A stretch of DNA of 64,000 nucleotides from Gigantopelta aegis (lineage: Eukaryota > Mollusca > Gastropoda > Neomphalida > Peltospiridae): assembly GCF_016097555.1 (NCBI RefSeq), contig NC_054707.1:49720443-49784442 (forward strand), in the 5' to 3' direction. Under the pieces are notes generated by a model. It was not told the DNA's origin. It saw only the letters and a program-made list of their open reading frames with translations, and did not search any database. The translations under genes were made by a program, and so were the position numbers. Positions 11,237 to 22,849 of the stretch are shown piece after piece (the stretch's first letter is position 1; each line of letters starts with the position of its first letter).

Positions 11237-12723
11237 CTCTTCAAAAGAAGAAACGCAAAACCACATTGTCGTAACATTTGGAGAATTGATTTAATTATTG
11301 AATGGTGAGTCCGATAATTACCAAATGTTGCAGGATTGTTCACAATTCACTCTAGTCCATTGTGAGTAAGTGATAGGACACACCACCAAGGTCAAGGTCA
11401 TCTGGAGTCAATACCGGGTGTGGCCTCCGCGTGTGTTGACAACTGCCTGGCACCGCCTGCCCATTGAAGCAACCAGAGTACGGATGACGTCCCGGGGGAT
11501 GGTGGCCCACTCGGCCTGCAAGGCTGCTGCCAGCTCGGGCAGGGTCTGGGGCTGTGGTTGTCGCTGTCGGAGGCGTCGGTCCAACTCGTCCCATAGATGC
11601 TCAATTGGGTTCAAATCCGGTGATATCGATGGCCAAGGAAGGACATTAATGTTGTTGTTCTGTAGGAAAGCCGTTGTGAGACGTGCTGTGTGAGGCCTGG
11701 CGTTGTCATGTTGGAACACTGCGTTGGCGTTGGCCATAACTGGAACGATGTGTGGCCGGAGGATCTGGTCAATGTAGCCCTGTGCATTCAGGTTGCCCTG
11801 CACGTGGACCAGGTCAGTTCTGCCAGTGTGTGAGATGGCTGCCCACACCATGACACTACCCCCGCCGAATCTGTCCACTTCCTGCACGCAGTTTGCCGCA
11901 TAACGTTCACCACGACGCCTATACACGCGACATCTTCCATCATGACGTCGGAGCAGAAATCGGGACTCGTCACTGAACCACACCTGTCTCCATCGCAGTT
12001 GAGGCCATTGTCGATGAATCTGGCACCACTGCAGTCGGAGTCGACGGTGTTGTGGTGTTAAGATGACACCTCGAACTGGACGTCTGGCACGAATTCCTAC
12101 CTCACGTAGGCGGTTCAGTACGGTCTGGTCGGATATCCTGCGCAAACCTGGTATTGCTGTGGAGGTGGCAGTAGTCAATCGTTCCCGAAGGTGGCGTACC
12201 CGGATGTAGCGGTCCTGCCCGGGGGTAGTGACCCGTGGTCGACCGGATCTAGGGAGGTCACATGTTGATCCATGTTGCTGGTAACGGTCCCACAGTCTGG
12301 AGATGGTGCTTGGGGACACATGGAATGCCCTGGCAACGGCCGTTCTGGATTCGCCTGCGTCTAGTCGGCCGATGGCATTGTTTCTCTGCGGTTCACTGAG
12401 ACGTGGCATGTCCTGGATTGTCAACTGTCGGCCAGATACAGAGGCCAGGCAAGCGAACACCCTGCACTTTTATACTGTCGGTGTTCATGTTGCACGTGCA
12501 GACAACGCACGTGCAGTGGTGACATGGTTTGCACGTGGCTGTGTTTTTGCGAATATTCACATTTTGGAACTTTATTGTACAGTAGCTGCGTTTTATCGAA
12601 TGTAACCGTGGGAATGTGTTTGGGACATGCAATGACCTTATATTCACAAAGCATGAACCGGTAGGAAACATAAAATCGGAGTTATAACCCATTTGTACCC
12701 TTTTGCGTTTCTTTTTTGAAGAG
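11237..12723 (-). mobile_element. Tc1-like transposon, copy 1
   Basis: Terminal inverted repeats of about 24 bp (CTCTTCAAAAGAAGAAACGC.. and its inverse CTCTTCAAAAAAGAAACGC..) flanked by TA on both sides, the Tc1/mariner target duplication. It contains one full transposase frame on the minus strand. Confidence 0.95.
11408..12460 (-). CDS. Tc1-like DD34E transposase, apparently intact
   Basis: 350 codons; the true start is probably Met18 (MPRLSEPQ). An N-terminal helix-turn-helix (about 25-60, AVARAFHVSPSTISRLW) is followed by a GRPR hook (residues 73-76) and a second DNA-binding region (about 80-125). The catalytic residues are D164 (WFSDESRF), D252 (QHDNARPH) and E287 (SPDLNPIEHLW), with exactly 34 residues between the last two. 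The frame ends NTRGGHTRY, the same ending as in the unrelated copy at 42.3 kb, so the C terminus looks native. The enzyme would bind the inverted repeats and cut and paste the element at TA sites. No frameshift or lost catalytic residue is seen; activity is untested. It is a mobile gene, not a host gene. Confidence 0.93.
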   Translation of the reverse strand: MFACLASVSGRQLTIQDMPRLSEPQRNNAIGRLDAGESRTAVARAFHVSPSTISRLWDRYQQHGSTCDLPRSGRPRVTTPGQDRYIRVRHLRERLTTATSTAIPGLRRISDQTVLNRLREVGIRARRPVRGVILTPQHRRLRLQWCQIHRQWPQLRWRQVWFSDESRFLLRRHDGRCRVYRRRGERYAANCVQEVDRFGGGSVMVWAAISHTGRTDLVHVQGNLNAQGYIDQILRPHIVPVMANANAVFQHDNARPHTARLTTAFLQNNNINVLPWPSISPDLNPIEHLWDELDRRLRQRQPQPQTLPELAAALQAEWATIPRDVIRTLVASMGRRCQAVVNTRGGHTRY

Positions 12724-13455
12724 TATATGTCAAGAAGAGAACACTGTTTTAGTATGTTTCATAGAGAACAAGGAATGAAAATGGTTTCAAATGAGTTTAC
12801 AAATATAAGTATGTTTACCTTCCACTGGGACCTTGTTAAAATAAATTTTTACTAATGTTATTACTGAATAAAATTCTGAATTATTTGCTTTATTGGAATA
12901 TATAATAATTCATTAAACTCTTTAAAAGAAAAGAAAACTCCACTTGCATTTAAGATGCATATATTACATGTGTATAATGATCATTTCAAACAAATGTAAA
13001 AATAAAGATTTTTTTTAATTCTATTTTAACATGCTTATTATACCATGTAGATTCACTTAGTTATTTGTTCTTATGTAGCAAACTGCATATTTTTTTCTGA
13101 AAAAGACTGAAATGCTCCAAAAAAACATTTTCAATTTGTTTTAATATTTTTAAGTTAAAATCATCACCAAATAAAGAAAATTTGTTTGTGTTTCAACAGA
13201 GGATGGCTAATTAGTATAGCTAGAAATATTAGCTAATTCTGAGAGTTATAAAAATTAGATGTCTTCTTATTCATGTCAGTTTTAATGCTTTGACAAATTC
13301 AAATACATTTACATATAACATCTCTTTTAACCCTATCTGGTTTATCACCACCATATGCATTTTAAAAGAATACATTCCAACACTTAAGCTTTATGTAGAT
13401 TTAGTAATGTTAAAAAAATCAATTTAGAAATGTTGAGATATATTACATAAACTGC
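12724..13455. other. No gene seen
   Basis: AT-rich unique-looking DNA between the transposon and the next SINE. Confidence 0.4.
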
Positions 13456-13875
13456 TTTATTACATAATAATAACCGGCCTCGGTGGCGTCGTGGTTAGGC
13501 CATCGGTCTACAGGCTGGTAGGTACTGGGTTCAGATCCCAGTCGAGGCATGGGATTTTTAATCCAGATACCGACTCCAAACCCTGAGTGAGTGCTCCGCA
13601 AGGCTCAATGGGTAGGTGTAAACCACTTGCACCGACCAATGATCCATAACTGGTTCAACAAAGGCCATGGTTTGTGCTATCCTGCCTGTGGGAAGCGCAA
13701 ATAAAAGATCCCTTGCTGCTAATCGGAAAGAGTAGCCCATGAAGTGGCGACAGCAGGTTTCCTCTCAAAATCTGTGTGGTCCTTAACCATATGTCTGACG
13801 CCATATAACCGTAAATAAAATGTGTTGAGTGCATCGTTAAATAAAACATTTCTTTCTTTCTTTATTACATAATAA
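13456..13875 (+). mobile_element. SINE, type A, full length with target duplication
   Basis: tRNA-like head (CGGCCTCGGTGGCGTCGTGG, box B GGTTCAGATCC, closing GTCGAGGC), common central domain, and tail TAAATAAAACATTTCTTTC. The perfect 15-bp target duplication TTTATTACATAATAA is at 13456-13470 and 13861-13875. Confidence 0.95.
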
Positions 13876-14434
13876 CATCAATAAATAAAATCAATGGTAA
13901 TAGATCATGGCAAACATTATGGTAATGTTAATAGTAACAGACTGCGCTTGAACCATAATTGGATATAAAGACAAAAATCAGTTAAAAGAAGATTAACTGA
14001 AATGCCATTATGATTTTAACACTACATTAAATTGTTTTTCTGGTGGTACAGCTTTCATAGGTTGAATGGATCCGTGTTTTTAAGAATATTAATTGTTTTT
14101 AGTTAATTTTCATACATGACCATTTGTCCCAAGCTTCATTAAGGGGCGTTCCACATGTGATTAGTCGCACCAACTTGTCGCATGCGATCAAATTGTAAAC
14201 CTAAATCAGGACGACTTTAGTCTTACATTTTATGATTTTTTGTAGGCTCGACAAATCACGTGCCGCATTCAGTCTATATGACTCTTAAGACAAACTCATT
14301 GCTTTTCCAGATGAGTATGTTAGTTTACTTATATACATCATGGTCAGTGTGACGTCTCCACTCCACCCCCACACCCACCCCTGGATTGTAGCCAGTACAG
14401 CGATATAAACCCAGTGCTTATCAGACTTAAACAT

Positions 14435-14685
14435 GAAAGTTAAAGTTTGCTTTGTTTAACAACACCACTAGAACACATTGGTTTATTATCATTGGCTATT
14501 GGATGTCAAACATTTGGTAATTTTTTTATATATATATATATATAGTCTTAGAGAGGAAACCTGCTACATTTTTATATTAGTAAACAAAAATGGATCTTTT
14601 ATATACACCATCCCACAGCGAGGATAGCACATACCACGGCCTTTGATATACCAGTTGTGGTGCACTGCCTGGGATGAGAGACTTG
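14435..14685 (-). mobile_element. SINE, type B, head missing
   Basis: Inverse tail TTTGTTTAACAACACCACTA, then GGATGTCAAACATTTGGTAA and the central domain, with an inserted (TA)n run. Confidence 0.85.
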
Positions 14686-14716
14686 AACATGATGGGTGAG
14701 GACCATGAAGTAAAGG

Positions 14717-14990
14717 AAGAAAGAACTGTTCTATTTAACGATGCACTCAATACATTTTAATTAGTTATAGGGCATCAGACATATGGTTATGGATCACACA
14801 GATAATTAGAGAAGAAACCTGCAGTCACCACTCCATGGGCTACTCTATTCAATAGCAACAAGGGATCTTTTTATATGCAACATCCCACATACATTGGCTG
14901 GAACGAGAAATAGCGCAATCGGCCCATTGGCAGGGTTCGATCCTAGACCAACTGTGCATCAGATTAGTGCTTTACTACTGGGCCATGTCC
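14717..14990 (-). mobile_element. SINE with type A tail and type B head
   Basis: Begins with the inverse A tail (CTATTTAACGATGCACTC, GGCATCAGACATATGGTTA) and ends with the B head (TTTACTACTGGGCCATGTCC). It is a mosaic. Confidence 0.8.
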
Positions 14991-15341
14991 TGCTCCTTGA
15001 TGGCATGTCGTGAAAAACTAGAAGACAAAATTGGCTCAAACATGTTAACTGCTCAAAAGAAAGTCATCTGTCGTGTAGAAAATGTATTAAAAATTAACCA
15101 GTTAAAGTTGTTTATCGTGAGATCAGCAACACCAATATCAGATATCACGGTTGGGTTTTTTTCTTTCTTTTTAATCAAAGTATCTGTATACAGAAAGATT
15201 AGATGTGTTGACATGGGGGTGGGGGAGAGAACCATAAATTAAAGCCACTGTGTCACATTTCCAAAATAACGCATCTTTCTTTTTAAAGCTGTGTTTTTTT
15301 TAACAAATTAAACTATAAACAAAGCTGTTTTAATAAACTAG

Positions 15342-15780
15342 CATTGGCCTCGGTGGTGTCATGGTTAAGCCATCTGACATAAGACTGGTAGGTACTGGGT
15401 TCGTAGCTTGGTACCGGCTCCCATCTGGAGCGAGTTTTAACAACTCAGTGGGTAGGTGTAAGTTCACTACACCCTCTTCTTTCTCACTAACCACTAACAA
15501 CTATACCACTGTCTTGGACAAACAGCCCAGATAGCCGACGTGTGCCCAAGACAGTGTGCTTGAACCTTAATTGGATATAAGCACGAAAATAAGTTGCTCG
15601 GTCAGTATAGCACTTGTCTGGTATGAGACATAGGATTGAACACTTTCAGTGAACTCACTGGATTTTTTTCCCATTCCAAACAGGGCCACATCACTGGTAT
15701 ATGCTGTTCTGTATGTAGGAAAATGCTCCTACAGTGCCCCCTGCCCCGCCACATCCAAGGCTTATTTAAACAGTACTGGA
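15342..15780 (+). mobile_element. SINE, head type D, plus a second SINE fragment
   Basis: Head GGCCTCGGTGGTGTCATGGT, then GAGCGAGTTTTAACAACTCA and TGAACCTTAATTGGATATAA. From about 15597 a second fragment follows (CATCACTGGTATATGCTGTT). Confidence 0.75.
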
Positions 15781-15794
15781 GATAGCAGCTTTAA

Positions 15795-15833
15795 ACACAC
15801 ACTGGCGTAGACACGATTTTATATGGAAAGGTG

Positions 15834-15875
<42 letters not shown>

Positions 15876-15996
15876 ACCCTATATTGTGGGAGACCAACCC
15901 ACACTCTTTTAATAATATGTGTTATGGGATTATTTTATATTTAATAGGGTTTTTTTTAAAGTTTGATCCCCTCCTCCACCGAGGTTACACCACTGA
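15795..15996. mobile_element. G-run MITE, disrupted
   Basis: Inverted relative of 51118-51295: TATATGGAAAGG, a run of more than 30 G, GGCAACCCTATATTGTGGGA, and a T-run then GGTTACACCACTG. Confidence 0.55.
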
Positions 15997-16844
15997 ACAA
16001 ACATTCCTTCAGTTAATTTAGATTTGGTGGAAGGCATCATGTTTTATGAAGAGAATAGTAAGCCTACAATTTGCATGCGATCTTCACAAGTCTTTCATCT
16101 CCGTCACAGCAGCCTGACTGGGTAATAGCAGCCTGTGATCTCTGGCAAACAGATCATAGGATTAATAATCTCATCTCTCGTATAATTAGCATCGTGTCAT
16201 CGTTCATTGATTTATACTCCATGTAAGATTTCCCCCAAGAGCTCAAATATGACAGTTTCTTCTCAAATAATCAACATTTTGGTTTTTATTGGACACTGCA
16301 TTTATTTTCAGGCTGGTATGTTGGGTAGGATACAGGATGTTTTCAGAGAGGGTATGCAGTGTTGAAAAAAGGGCACCTATGGTATTCAGGGAGGAGTGCA
16401 ACATTCAAAAAGAGTGCCAACAGTATTCACAGGTGCACTGACATGCATTATATATAGAGGATAATAAACAAGTTACCAGTTATTATCAAATGTATGTCTC
16501 GAGTGAAATACTTTTTACTTGTCATGAGCGTTAGTGAGTGACAAATAAAACATATTTTACAAGGGACATAAATTTGATAATAAATGGTAATGAGTTTGAT
16601 ATTCTATTTATTACAAATTGATATTTGTGAATATTAACCTGAAGAGAGAACTGGAGAAAAAAGTAACAAATTTTTTACTGCTAATATTGGCAATGAGATT
16701 ACATTTTTTTTTAAATAAAAAAAATAATGAATGAATATTTGAAATATTGGCATCTTTGCAATGCTTGTGTATATTTCATGACACAACAAATAGCAACAAG
16801 TGTGTTTTCTGAGGTAGTAAAAATAGCAAAACAACACAAAATAA
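15997..16844. other. No gene seen
   Basis: Unique-looking DNA. No exon with both splice sites could be supported. Confidence 0.4.
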
Positions 16845-17000
16845 AATAAGTAAGTAAATAAGTAAGTGGGTAGGTAGGTAGGTAGGTAGGTAAGTATGTA
16901 AATAAGTAAGTTAGTACGTAATTAAGTTAGTAAGTTAGTAAGTAAGTTAGTAAGTAATTAAGTAAGTTAGTAAGTAAGTAAGTAAGTAAGTACGCACATA
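16845..17000. repeat. (TAAG)n/(TAGG)n microsatellite
   Basis: Imperfect tetranucleotide array of AAGT and AGGT units with occasional shifts. Confidence 0.95.
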
Positions 17001-17299
17001 TGTAAATAAACAAAACCAGCCAACCAACCAAGTTTAAATTAATTGATAACTAAAATTACTATTGACTTCTGTCGAGAAAATGCAAACAAGATACTTGACA
17101 TAATGTGTCCAAGACAATGTAACCACAAAACTAATCTGAACTAACAATGAACATATTTTGGTGGTCAGTTTGATGTGCTGGTCTAGTATTGGGGGGTGTT
17201 AATTTCCAGTGTTTTGTTACAGTACTAACCATTACAGGCATGTGTGCAGGAATTTTAGCTGGGGTGGGGTGTGTGTCAAGACTGACAAGCGAAGTTCAT

Positions 17300-17635
17300 T
17301 GAAGGGGTCAAAGTTTGTTTTGTTTAATAACATAACTATAGCACATTGATTAATTAATCACTGGCCACTGGATGTCAAACATTTGGTAATTGTGACATAT
17401 AGTCATCAGAAGAAACCCGCTAAAAATTTTTCATAAGCAGCAAGAGAGCTTTTAAATGCACAGTCCTACAGACAGGAAAGCACATACCATGGTCTTTGGC
17501 CAATTGTGGTGCACTGTTTGGAATGAGAAAAAAACAATTAGTTGAATGGATCCACAGAGGTGGTTCAGTCGTGCTACACAAGCACCTCTGGCGAGCACTC
17601 AACCCACTGAGCTACATCCAACCCCTTGATGGGAT
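17300..17635 (-). mobile_element. SINE, type B tail, diverged head
   Basis: TTTGTTTTGTTTAATAACAT, GGATGTCAAACATTTGGTAA, and a diverged head ending GAGCACTCAACCCACTGAGC. Confidence 0.8.
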
Positions 17636-17789
17636 CAAAGTAAAAGTATCAGTATCTTTATATCTATTTAAATTAACAAGTAGCAACATGTTTTCATTAA
17701 ATGTCAGATATAAATGAAAGGTACAGATCCAGATTATTATTTTTTCAGTGGGTCTGAAATAGACGTTGCATATTAGCAGCAAATGCATA

Positions 17790-18174
17790 TTAAAGGGACA
17801 TTCCCGAGTTTGCTGCATTATAAGATGTTTCTGAAAAATAAAATATTTCTACGATTAAAGTTACATTATATTTTCTTGTTTAGAATATCAGTGTCTGTAT
17901 ATTCAATGTGTTTTTGGTCATCTTAATATTTGTAAGAAGACCAAACTGGATTTTGTCTTCAAATAATTTCGTACGTACGAAAAAATATATTTTAGAAAAT
18001 AAAATGAAATTTAACCTAGTAAAAATATTACAATGATCAGAAACATGTTTAATATACAGCCACTAATATTTTATGCAGAAAAATATATTTGACATGTAAT
18101 TACAATCGTTAAAAAGTCTCTGTTAGTCGATAACATCTTAAACACTGCAGCAAACTCAGGAATGTTCCTTTAAA
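17790..18174. mobile_element. MITE with about 40-bp inverted ends
   Basis: Left end TTAAAGGGACATTCCCGAGT..GATGTT matches the inverse of the right end (AACATC..ACTCAGGAATGTTCCTTTAA). No coding capacity. Confidence 0.85.
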
Positions 18175-18361
18175 ATAAGTAGAAAAAAACAACTTATTTC
18201 ATTGTAAGCAGGAGGAAGAGGTGGGGGGAGGTTATGGGTGTCATTAAAAACAAAAATGTTCAACTAATAACTTAATCCTGTGTAAATTAATTCACGTTTC
18301 TCAGTTGATTAATCTCGGTATAAATCTTTCTATATGTAATACATATCTTCTTGTAAAAATT

Positions 18362-18530
18362 AATAACTATATGTTTTAACACAAAAATGTAATGTTTCAT
18401 TATGTACTGTAATAATAACTGTATGTTTTAACACAAAAATGTGATGTTTCATTATGTACTGTAATAATAACTATGTTTTAACACAAAAATTTAATGTTTC
18501 ATTATGTACTGTAATAATATGTGTTTGATG
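18362..18530. repeat. Three tandem copies of a roughly 53-bp unit
   Basis: Repeating TGTTTTAACACAAAAATG, TGTTTCATTATGTACTGTAA. Confidence 0.9.
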
Positions 18531-18884
18531 ATTCCAATAAAAAAATCTTGTTATTTTATTCATGTAAAAGCAGGTCAAATGTGTGTGACTTCATATTTTC
18601 TTATTTGATGGTCAAAAATAACAAACACATGAAAGAAAAGGTTTAGATTACTTCTTGGAGAACATTCAAAGTCGTAAACAATCAGACCAATGTTGTTTTT
18701 CGTCTTTCCATTGTTTCTTTGTTTTGTTAGATTTTCTGTTGCATTTATTTATTTATTTTTAATTGTAACACGGCCTACATAATTTTTATATGGAATGACA
18801 ACGATCTATGTAAAGCGACAACAATGGAAGGGAGGTAACTGTGTTGAGATATAAGAGTAAACAGTACAAATAATTGTCATTCCC

Positions 18885-19885
18885 TGGCACATCTGATCTA
18901 ATAGTAATACTATAGTACTGTCGGAAATAGAATAAAAATGATTTTCGTTGATTATTTCTTTCATATTAAACTGACAAGTAAATATTTTGTAAATACCCAT
19001 TCAATGACACTTTACCTAATTTAGCATTTACTTGTTTGAGCTCTCATTGATGTATAAGCTAGTGTTTACTCTTGAAATTAAACTAAAGATGTCAGTAAAC
19101 AGGTAATTTGTGACCTTTATTGGAACAGACTATAATACATTTTGATATGTGTCAATTTCATTTACCCTTAAACAAACTTTTAATTTAAAACTGCAAGTTA
19201 ACTGATTATTTTGAATTGCAACATAAATTATTAATTATGACATTAGAAATTTACACAATCTTGCAACAATTTAAAGGTGCTATATAATGCGAGCTGTGAT
19301 AAAGATTCTCCAATAAAAATGTATTTTCTACCAGTAGATAAAATTATTTCCTATAATAATTTATGGGCACATTGTTAAAGGTGTCTTCTTTAAATGTTAA
19401 ATCAAATTTTTATTAAAAAAAAAAAAAAAAATGATTTGCAATAACTGTCATTGGGCAACATTGAGATAGCACCTTTAATACCAGTATAATGGATCACTCA
19501 TAATGGCTCTTGACAGTTTTGCTCAAAAGTTATTTATAAATGACTACAAATATTTTCTTTTGGAGAGGGATAGGGGCAAACCATCATCAGAAACAGTCCC
19601 TCACATATTGTAACTGCAATAAAATTGACACTTTGACCAAAATGTGTTATAGTCTGTTCCAATAAAGTGCACAGATCACCTTCACTAATATTTTTCTTTT
19701 AATTTCAAGAGTAAACACCACCTTGAACATCAATGAGCGCCCAAACAAGTAAATGCTAAATTAGGTAGACTATCATGAAATAGATACTTACAAAATATTT
19801 ACTTGTCGGTTTAATATGTAAGATATAATCGACGAAAATAATTTTTATTCTATTTCCGACACTACTTTAGTACTGCTACAATGGT
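18885..19885. mobile_element. Foldback element, about 1 kb
   Basis: The left arm (about 18885-19150) is matched in inverse order by the right arm (about 19630-19885). Shared blocks include AGTACTGTCGGAAATAGAAT, AAACTGACAAGTAAATATTT, CTAATTTAGCATTTACTTGT and AATAGTCTGTTCCAATAAAG-like sequence. Inner blocks (AAAGGTGCTAT and ATAGCACCTTT) are also inverted. No ORF. Confidence 0.85.
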
Positions 19886-19893
19886 TCAGGCAA

Positions 19894-20150
19894 ACCGGCC
19901 TCGGTGGTGTCGTGGTTAAGCCATCGGACATAAGGCTGATAGATACAGGGTTTGCAGCCCGGTACCAGCTCCCATCCAAAGCGAGTTTTAACGACTCAAT
20001 GGGTAGGTGTAAGACCACTACACCCTCTTTTCTCTCACTAACCACAATAACAACTAACTCATTATCCTGGACAGAGAGCCCAGATAGCTGAGGTGTGTGT
20101 CCAGAACAGCGTGCTTGAACCTCAATTGGATATAAGCACGAAAATAACTA
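19894..20150 (+). mobile_element. SINE, head type D
   Basis: ACCGGCCTCGGTGGTGTCGT head, AAAGCGAGTTTTAACGACTC, and the end TTGGATATAAGCACGAAAAT. It abuts the foldback element. Confidence 0.85.
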
Positions 20151-20339
20151 AAAAACAAAATACAAAACCAAAACCAAACATTCGTTTAGGCAAAATCTGC
20201 ACGAGCGCGTGTCCGTCTGTTGGTATGTGTCCACTCGACCCCCGAAAAAAGATGAAAGTACCCAGTGAACATTGACACAACACACTGTCATATTTGTCTT
20301 ACAAAAATATGGGGGTGGGGTTGTATTGTTTTTTTGTTT

Positions 20340-20367
20340 TTTTAAATACACCCCATCAAAAAAAAAA

Positions 20368-20402
<35 letters not shown>

Positions 20403-20535
20403 ATAAATAAATACACACACACAACCCAACCAGCACACAGTAATCAGAGTCCTCTCCAGTTAGTAAGACATTTGTTTTATTTATTCATTCCTCCTTTTAT
20501 TTATTCATTCATTCATTCATTTATTTATTTTTGAG
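20340..20535. repeat. (AAT)n and (ATTC)n microsatellites
   Basis: An AAT array at about 20368-20402 and TTCATTCATTTATTT units at about 20478-20532. Confidence 0.85.
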
Positions 20536-20844
20536 GAGTAACCAACTATTCACTAATCTGGGGGTTATAGACCTGTAAACCTTAGTAACAAATAAAAAAA
20601 AATCATAATACCCACCAACACACAGCAAACCAAAACCCAACAACTTAAAATGCTTATATTAAATAAAAATAACCTATGTTTATTATAAAGGACAGTACGC
20701 ATAAGTGTACGACAAGCTCCCCCCCCCCCCCCCCCCCCACACATCCAATGCTGGAGCAAATCTTCAGATTCAGCCAAAAACGATGTAGACGTTTGGGGAA
20801 AATAGGGTGCTTGAATGCTTTTTGATAATTGATAATTCACAGAT

Positions 20845-21040
20845 ATAGTATTCAGTGGAAACCTGCTACCTTTTTCCCATTAGTAGCAAGGCATCTTTTA
20901 TATGCACTTCCCCCCTCAAAAAAAAGGAGTGTTGTAACTGTCGTTGGGGCCCTGGTTGGGACAAAGACACCTCATCGGAGAATGGGTCCACCAAGGGGAT
21001 TCGATCCTTTAACAGAAACACCTCAGACTGACCGAGATCC
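20845..21040 (-). mobile_element. SINE fragment
   Basis: Diverged central domain (TAGCAAGGCATCTTTTATAT) and degraded head. Confidence 0.6.
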
Positions 21041-21179
21041 TGCTTCCAAAATCAAAGTATATACAAAAATGTAAAATACAATTAATAAGAAAGGAAAAAG
21101 CACAATAATAATAAAATAACACTAATATTCATCATTATTATTAAGGAATAAGACAAAAAAGCACATTAAACAAAATTAT

Positions 21180-21262
21180 TAGCACGGGTGGGGTTCGAAC
21201 CCACGCGGACATACGTCCATTGGATCTTAAGTCCAACGCCTTAACCACTCGGCCACCGTGCT
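21180..21262 (-). tRNA. tRNA-Leu(UAA)
   Basis: The minus strand folds as a complete type II tRNA. The acceptor AGCACGG pairs with CCGTGCT, the D arm is TGGCCGAGTGG, and the anticodon stem TTGGA/TCCAA has loop CTTAAGA, giving anticodon TAA. A long variable arm (TGGACGTATGTCC) and T arm GTGGGTTCGAACCCCAC follow, with discriminator A at 21180. No intron and no encoded CCA. A T4 tract follows within about 10 nt, a likely Pol III terminator. Confidence 0.95.
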
Positions 21263-21609
21263 GATGATAGGATTGTGTGTCAAATAAGGCTAAAATACAG
21301 AACGCATGTCAATTTTCTGATACTATATTAACATTTTATAATTTTGTTAGTTATTCATATATAAAATCAAGTTTGTGTTATGTAGTAGCAACATAAATCC
21401 AGTTTCTTTGTTCTTATCATCTATACGAGTGCTTCTGGTACACATGACCTATTTTTGTTATAGCGGAAATAAACTTCAAAGCCTTAAGTTAAGTTAACAG
21501 TAGGCGCTGGTAACGGTGGTTTTCCATTTGACAATGATTTGTTTGATTTTCACGTCCGTTACACGTAAAATACGCTCGCTTGCTATATTTATTGTAGTTC
21601 TATCCTTAC

Positions 21610-21774
21610 CATATGTCCATCACACATCGCCCGACTCCGTTTTAGTCGCCACACGATGCGTGTTTTGTGGATAACCTGACTTGACAAACCCGGAATTCCC
21701 CGCGTCTCAGTCCTCGGGTTTTTCCGGAATTTTACACGAGCTCTCCAAAACGAAGGAACGAAGGTTACCGACAT
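21610..21774 (-). CDS. Candidate first coding exon in a CpG-rich block
   Basis: Minus-strand ATG at 21774, then 55 codons (start MSVTFVPSFWRARVKFRKNP), very basic, ending exactly at a strong donor GTAAGG. A palindromic CRE, TGACGTCA (21807-21814), lies 33 bp upstream. CpG density is far above the surroundings, as at a promoter. No second exon was found. Confidence 0.25.
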
Positions 21775-21806
21775 GATTTTGGAGAAGTTAATTCTCGGAA
21801 CCGGCG

Positions 21807-21814
21807 TGACGTCA
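21807..21814. promoter_or_regulatory. Palindromic CRE (TGACGTCA) in a CpG-rich block
   Basis: A perfect CREB/ATF palindrome in the CpG-rich block 21.58-21.86 kb, between the candidate exons on the two strands and 550 bp from the tRNA gene. It could serve a promoter in either direction. Confidence 0.35.
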
Positions 21815-22443
21815 CACGGCCTCGTTACCGATCATCCGGGTCTTTGGGGGTGAAGCAAAGCCTTAGTGATTACTGTTTTACATAGAATAAAGTTTTCATA
21901 CTAACCTTTTGCATGACTTGCATATTGCCACTTATTTTCTGTAGCTAACACATAGTTGCAGCATGTCTTATGAGTATTATAGCAGCTTGGGTTGTCATAT
22001 AAGAGAAGCGAACAACGGGAATCTGAATTAGTATATCTTGTATGTCGATGGGACCTGACTAAAGGCAGGTTGGGCAGAATATAATTTTAGTTGATGCAGT
22101 TTTCAGGTAATATTAATTATAAATTTTAACAAGTTTGAAATGATAAGATAATTATTAATATTATAATAATTATGATGTGAGCTACAAAATATATAATTTG
22201 TATGTATAATAATAAAATGTGTATGCATGATTTAATATAATTATTTTTACGATTTTCCAAATAGAATGTAATAATTAAACAATTGAAAAGTTGTTCCTTT
22301 ACAACTTTAAATTACATTATTATGTCATTCTTATTATATAGATGTAATGGCAACTGAAAATGTTCCACTGAATAAATTCTTTTATTCTTAAAAAAAAACC
22401 CAGTTTCTTGAAATAATGTAATGATTTTCTTTTTAAATTACAG

Positions 22444-22509
22444 ATTGTGAAATTATCTCATGATGTTGGCCTTCCTTACCAGTTGCAGGCCAAAAGAAAA
22501 TGGCAGTAA
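22444..22509 (+). CDS. Candidate terminal or internal exon, unrecognised
   Basis: A strong acceptor (TTTCTTTTTAAATTACAG) is followed by a coding-like frame, IVKLSHDVGLPYQLQAKRKW plus Gln, then TAA. An AATAAA overlaps the stop. A GTAATA donor overlapping the stop would instead make it an internal exon. The upstream exon was not found. Confidence 0.35.
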   Translation: MVKLSHDVGLPYQLQAKRKWQ

Positions 22510-22849
22510 TAAAATATAGCCAACCTCAGACTTTGTCATCGAAGGGGAGCTATATATCTCTCTCTAGCTACCCATCACTCCCCTGAGATTAGCTCAAGAA
22601 GAACAATATATATTGGCATGTTGATATTAATAATATTTTAAATTTCCCCCATAATCTTAAGTTAGGGGAGCAATTAATAACTCCCATATTATTTTCATGT
22701 CAGGGTCTACAACCTACTAAAACATAGTGTTACATCATCGAACAAACATACAACTGTTTTAATAATAGGGTTTAACATGGTATATTTATTAATAAAACAC
22801 AAAAACTTACCTGAGTAAATAATGGTTAACACACACACATATATATATA

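Noticed and set aside
11352..12692. Plus-strand and other-frame ORFs over the transposase
   Set aside because: Shadows of the 350-codon transposase frame; the same shadows recur over the frameshifted copy at 23-24 kb.
13471..13560. tRNA-like sequence with good box A and box B
   Set aside because: It is the head of a SINE, with the body, tail and target duplication following directly. The same head recurs at 53287 and 9.6-10 kb.
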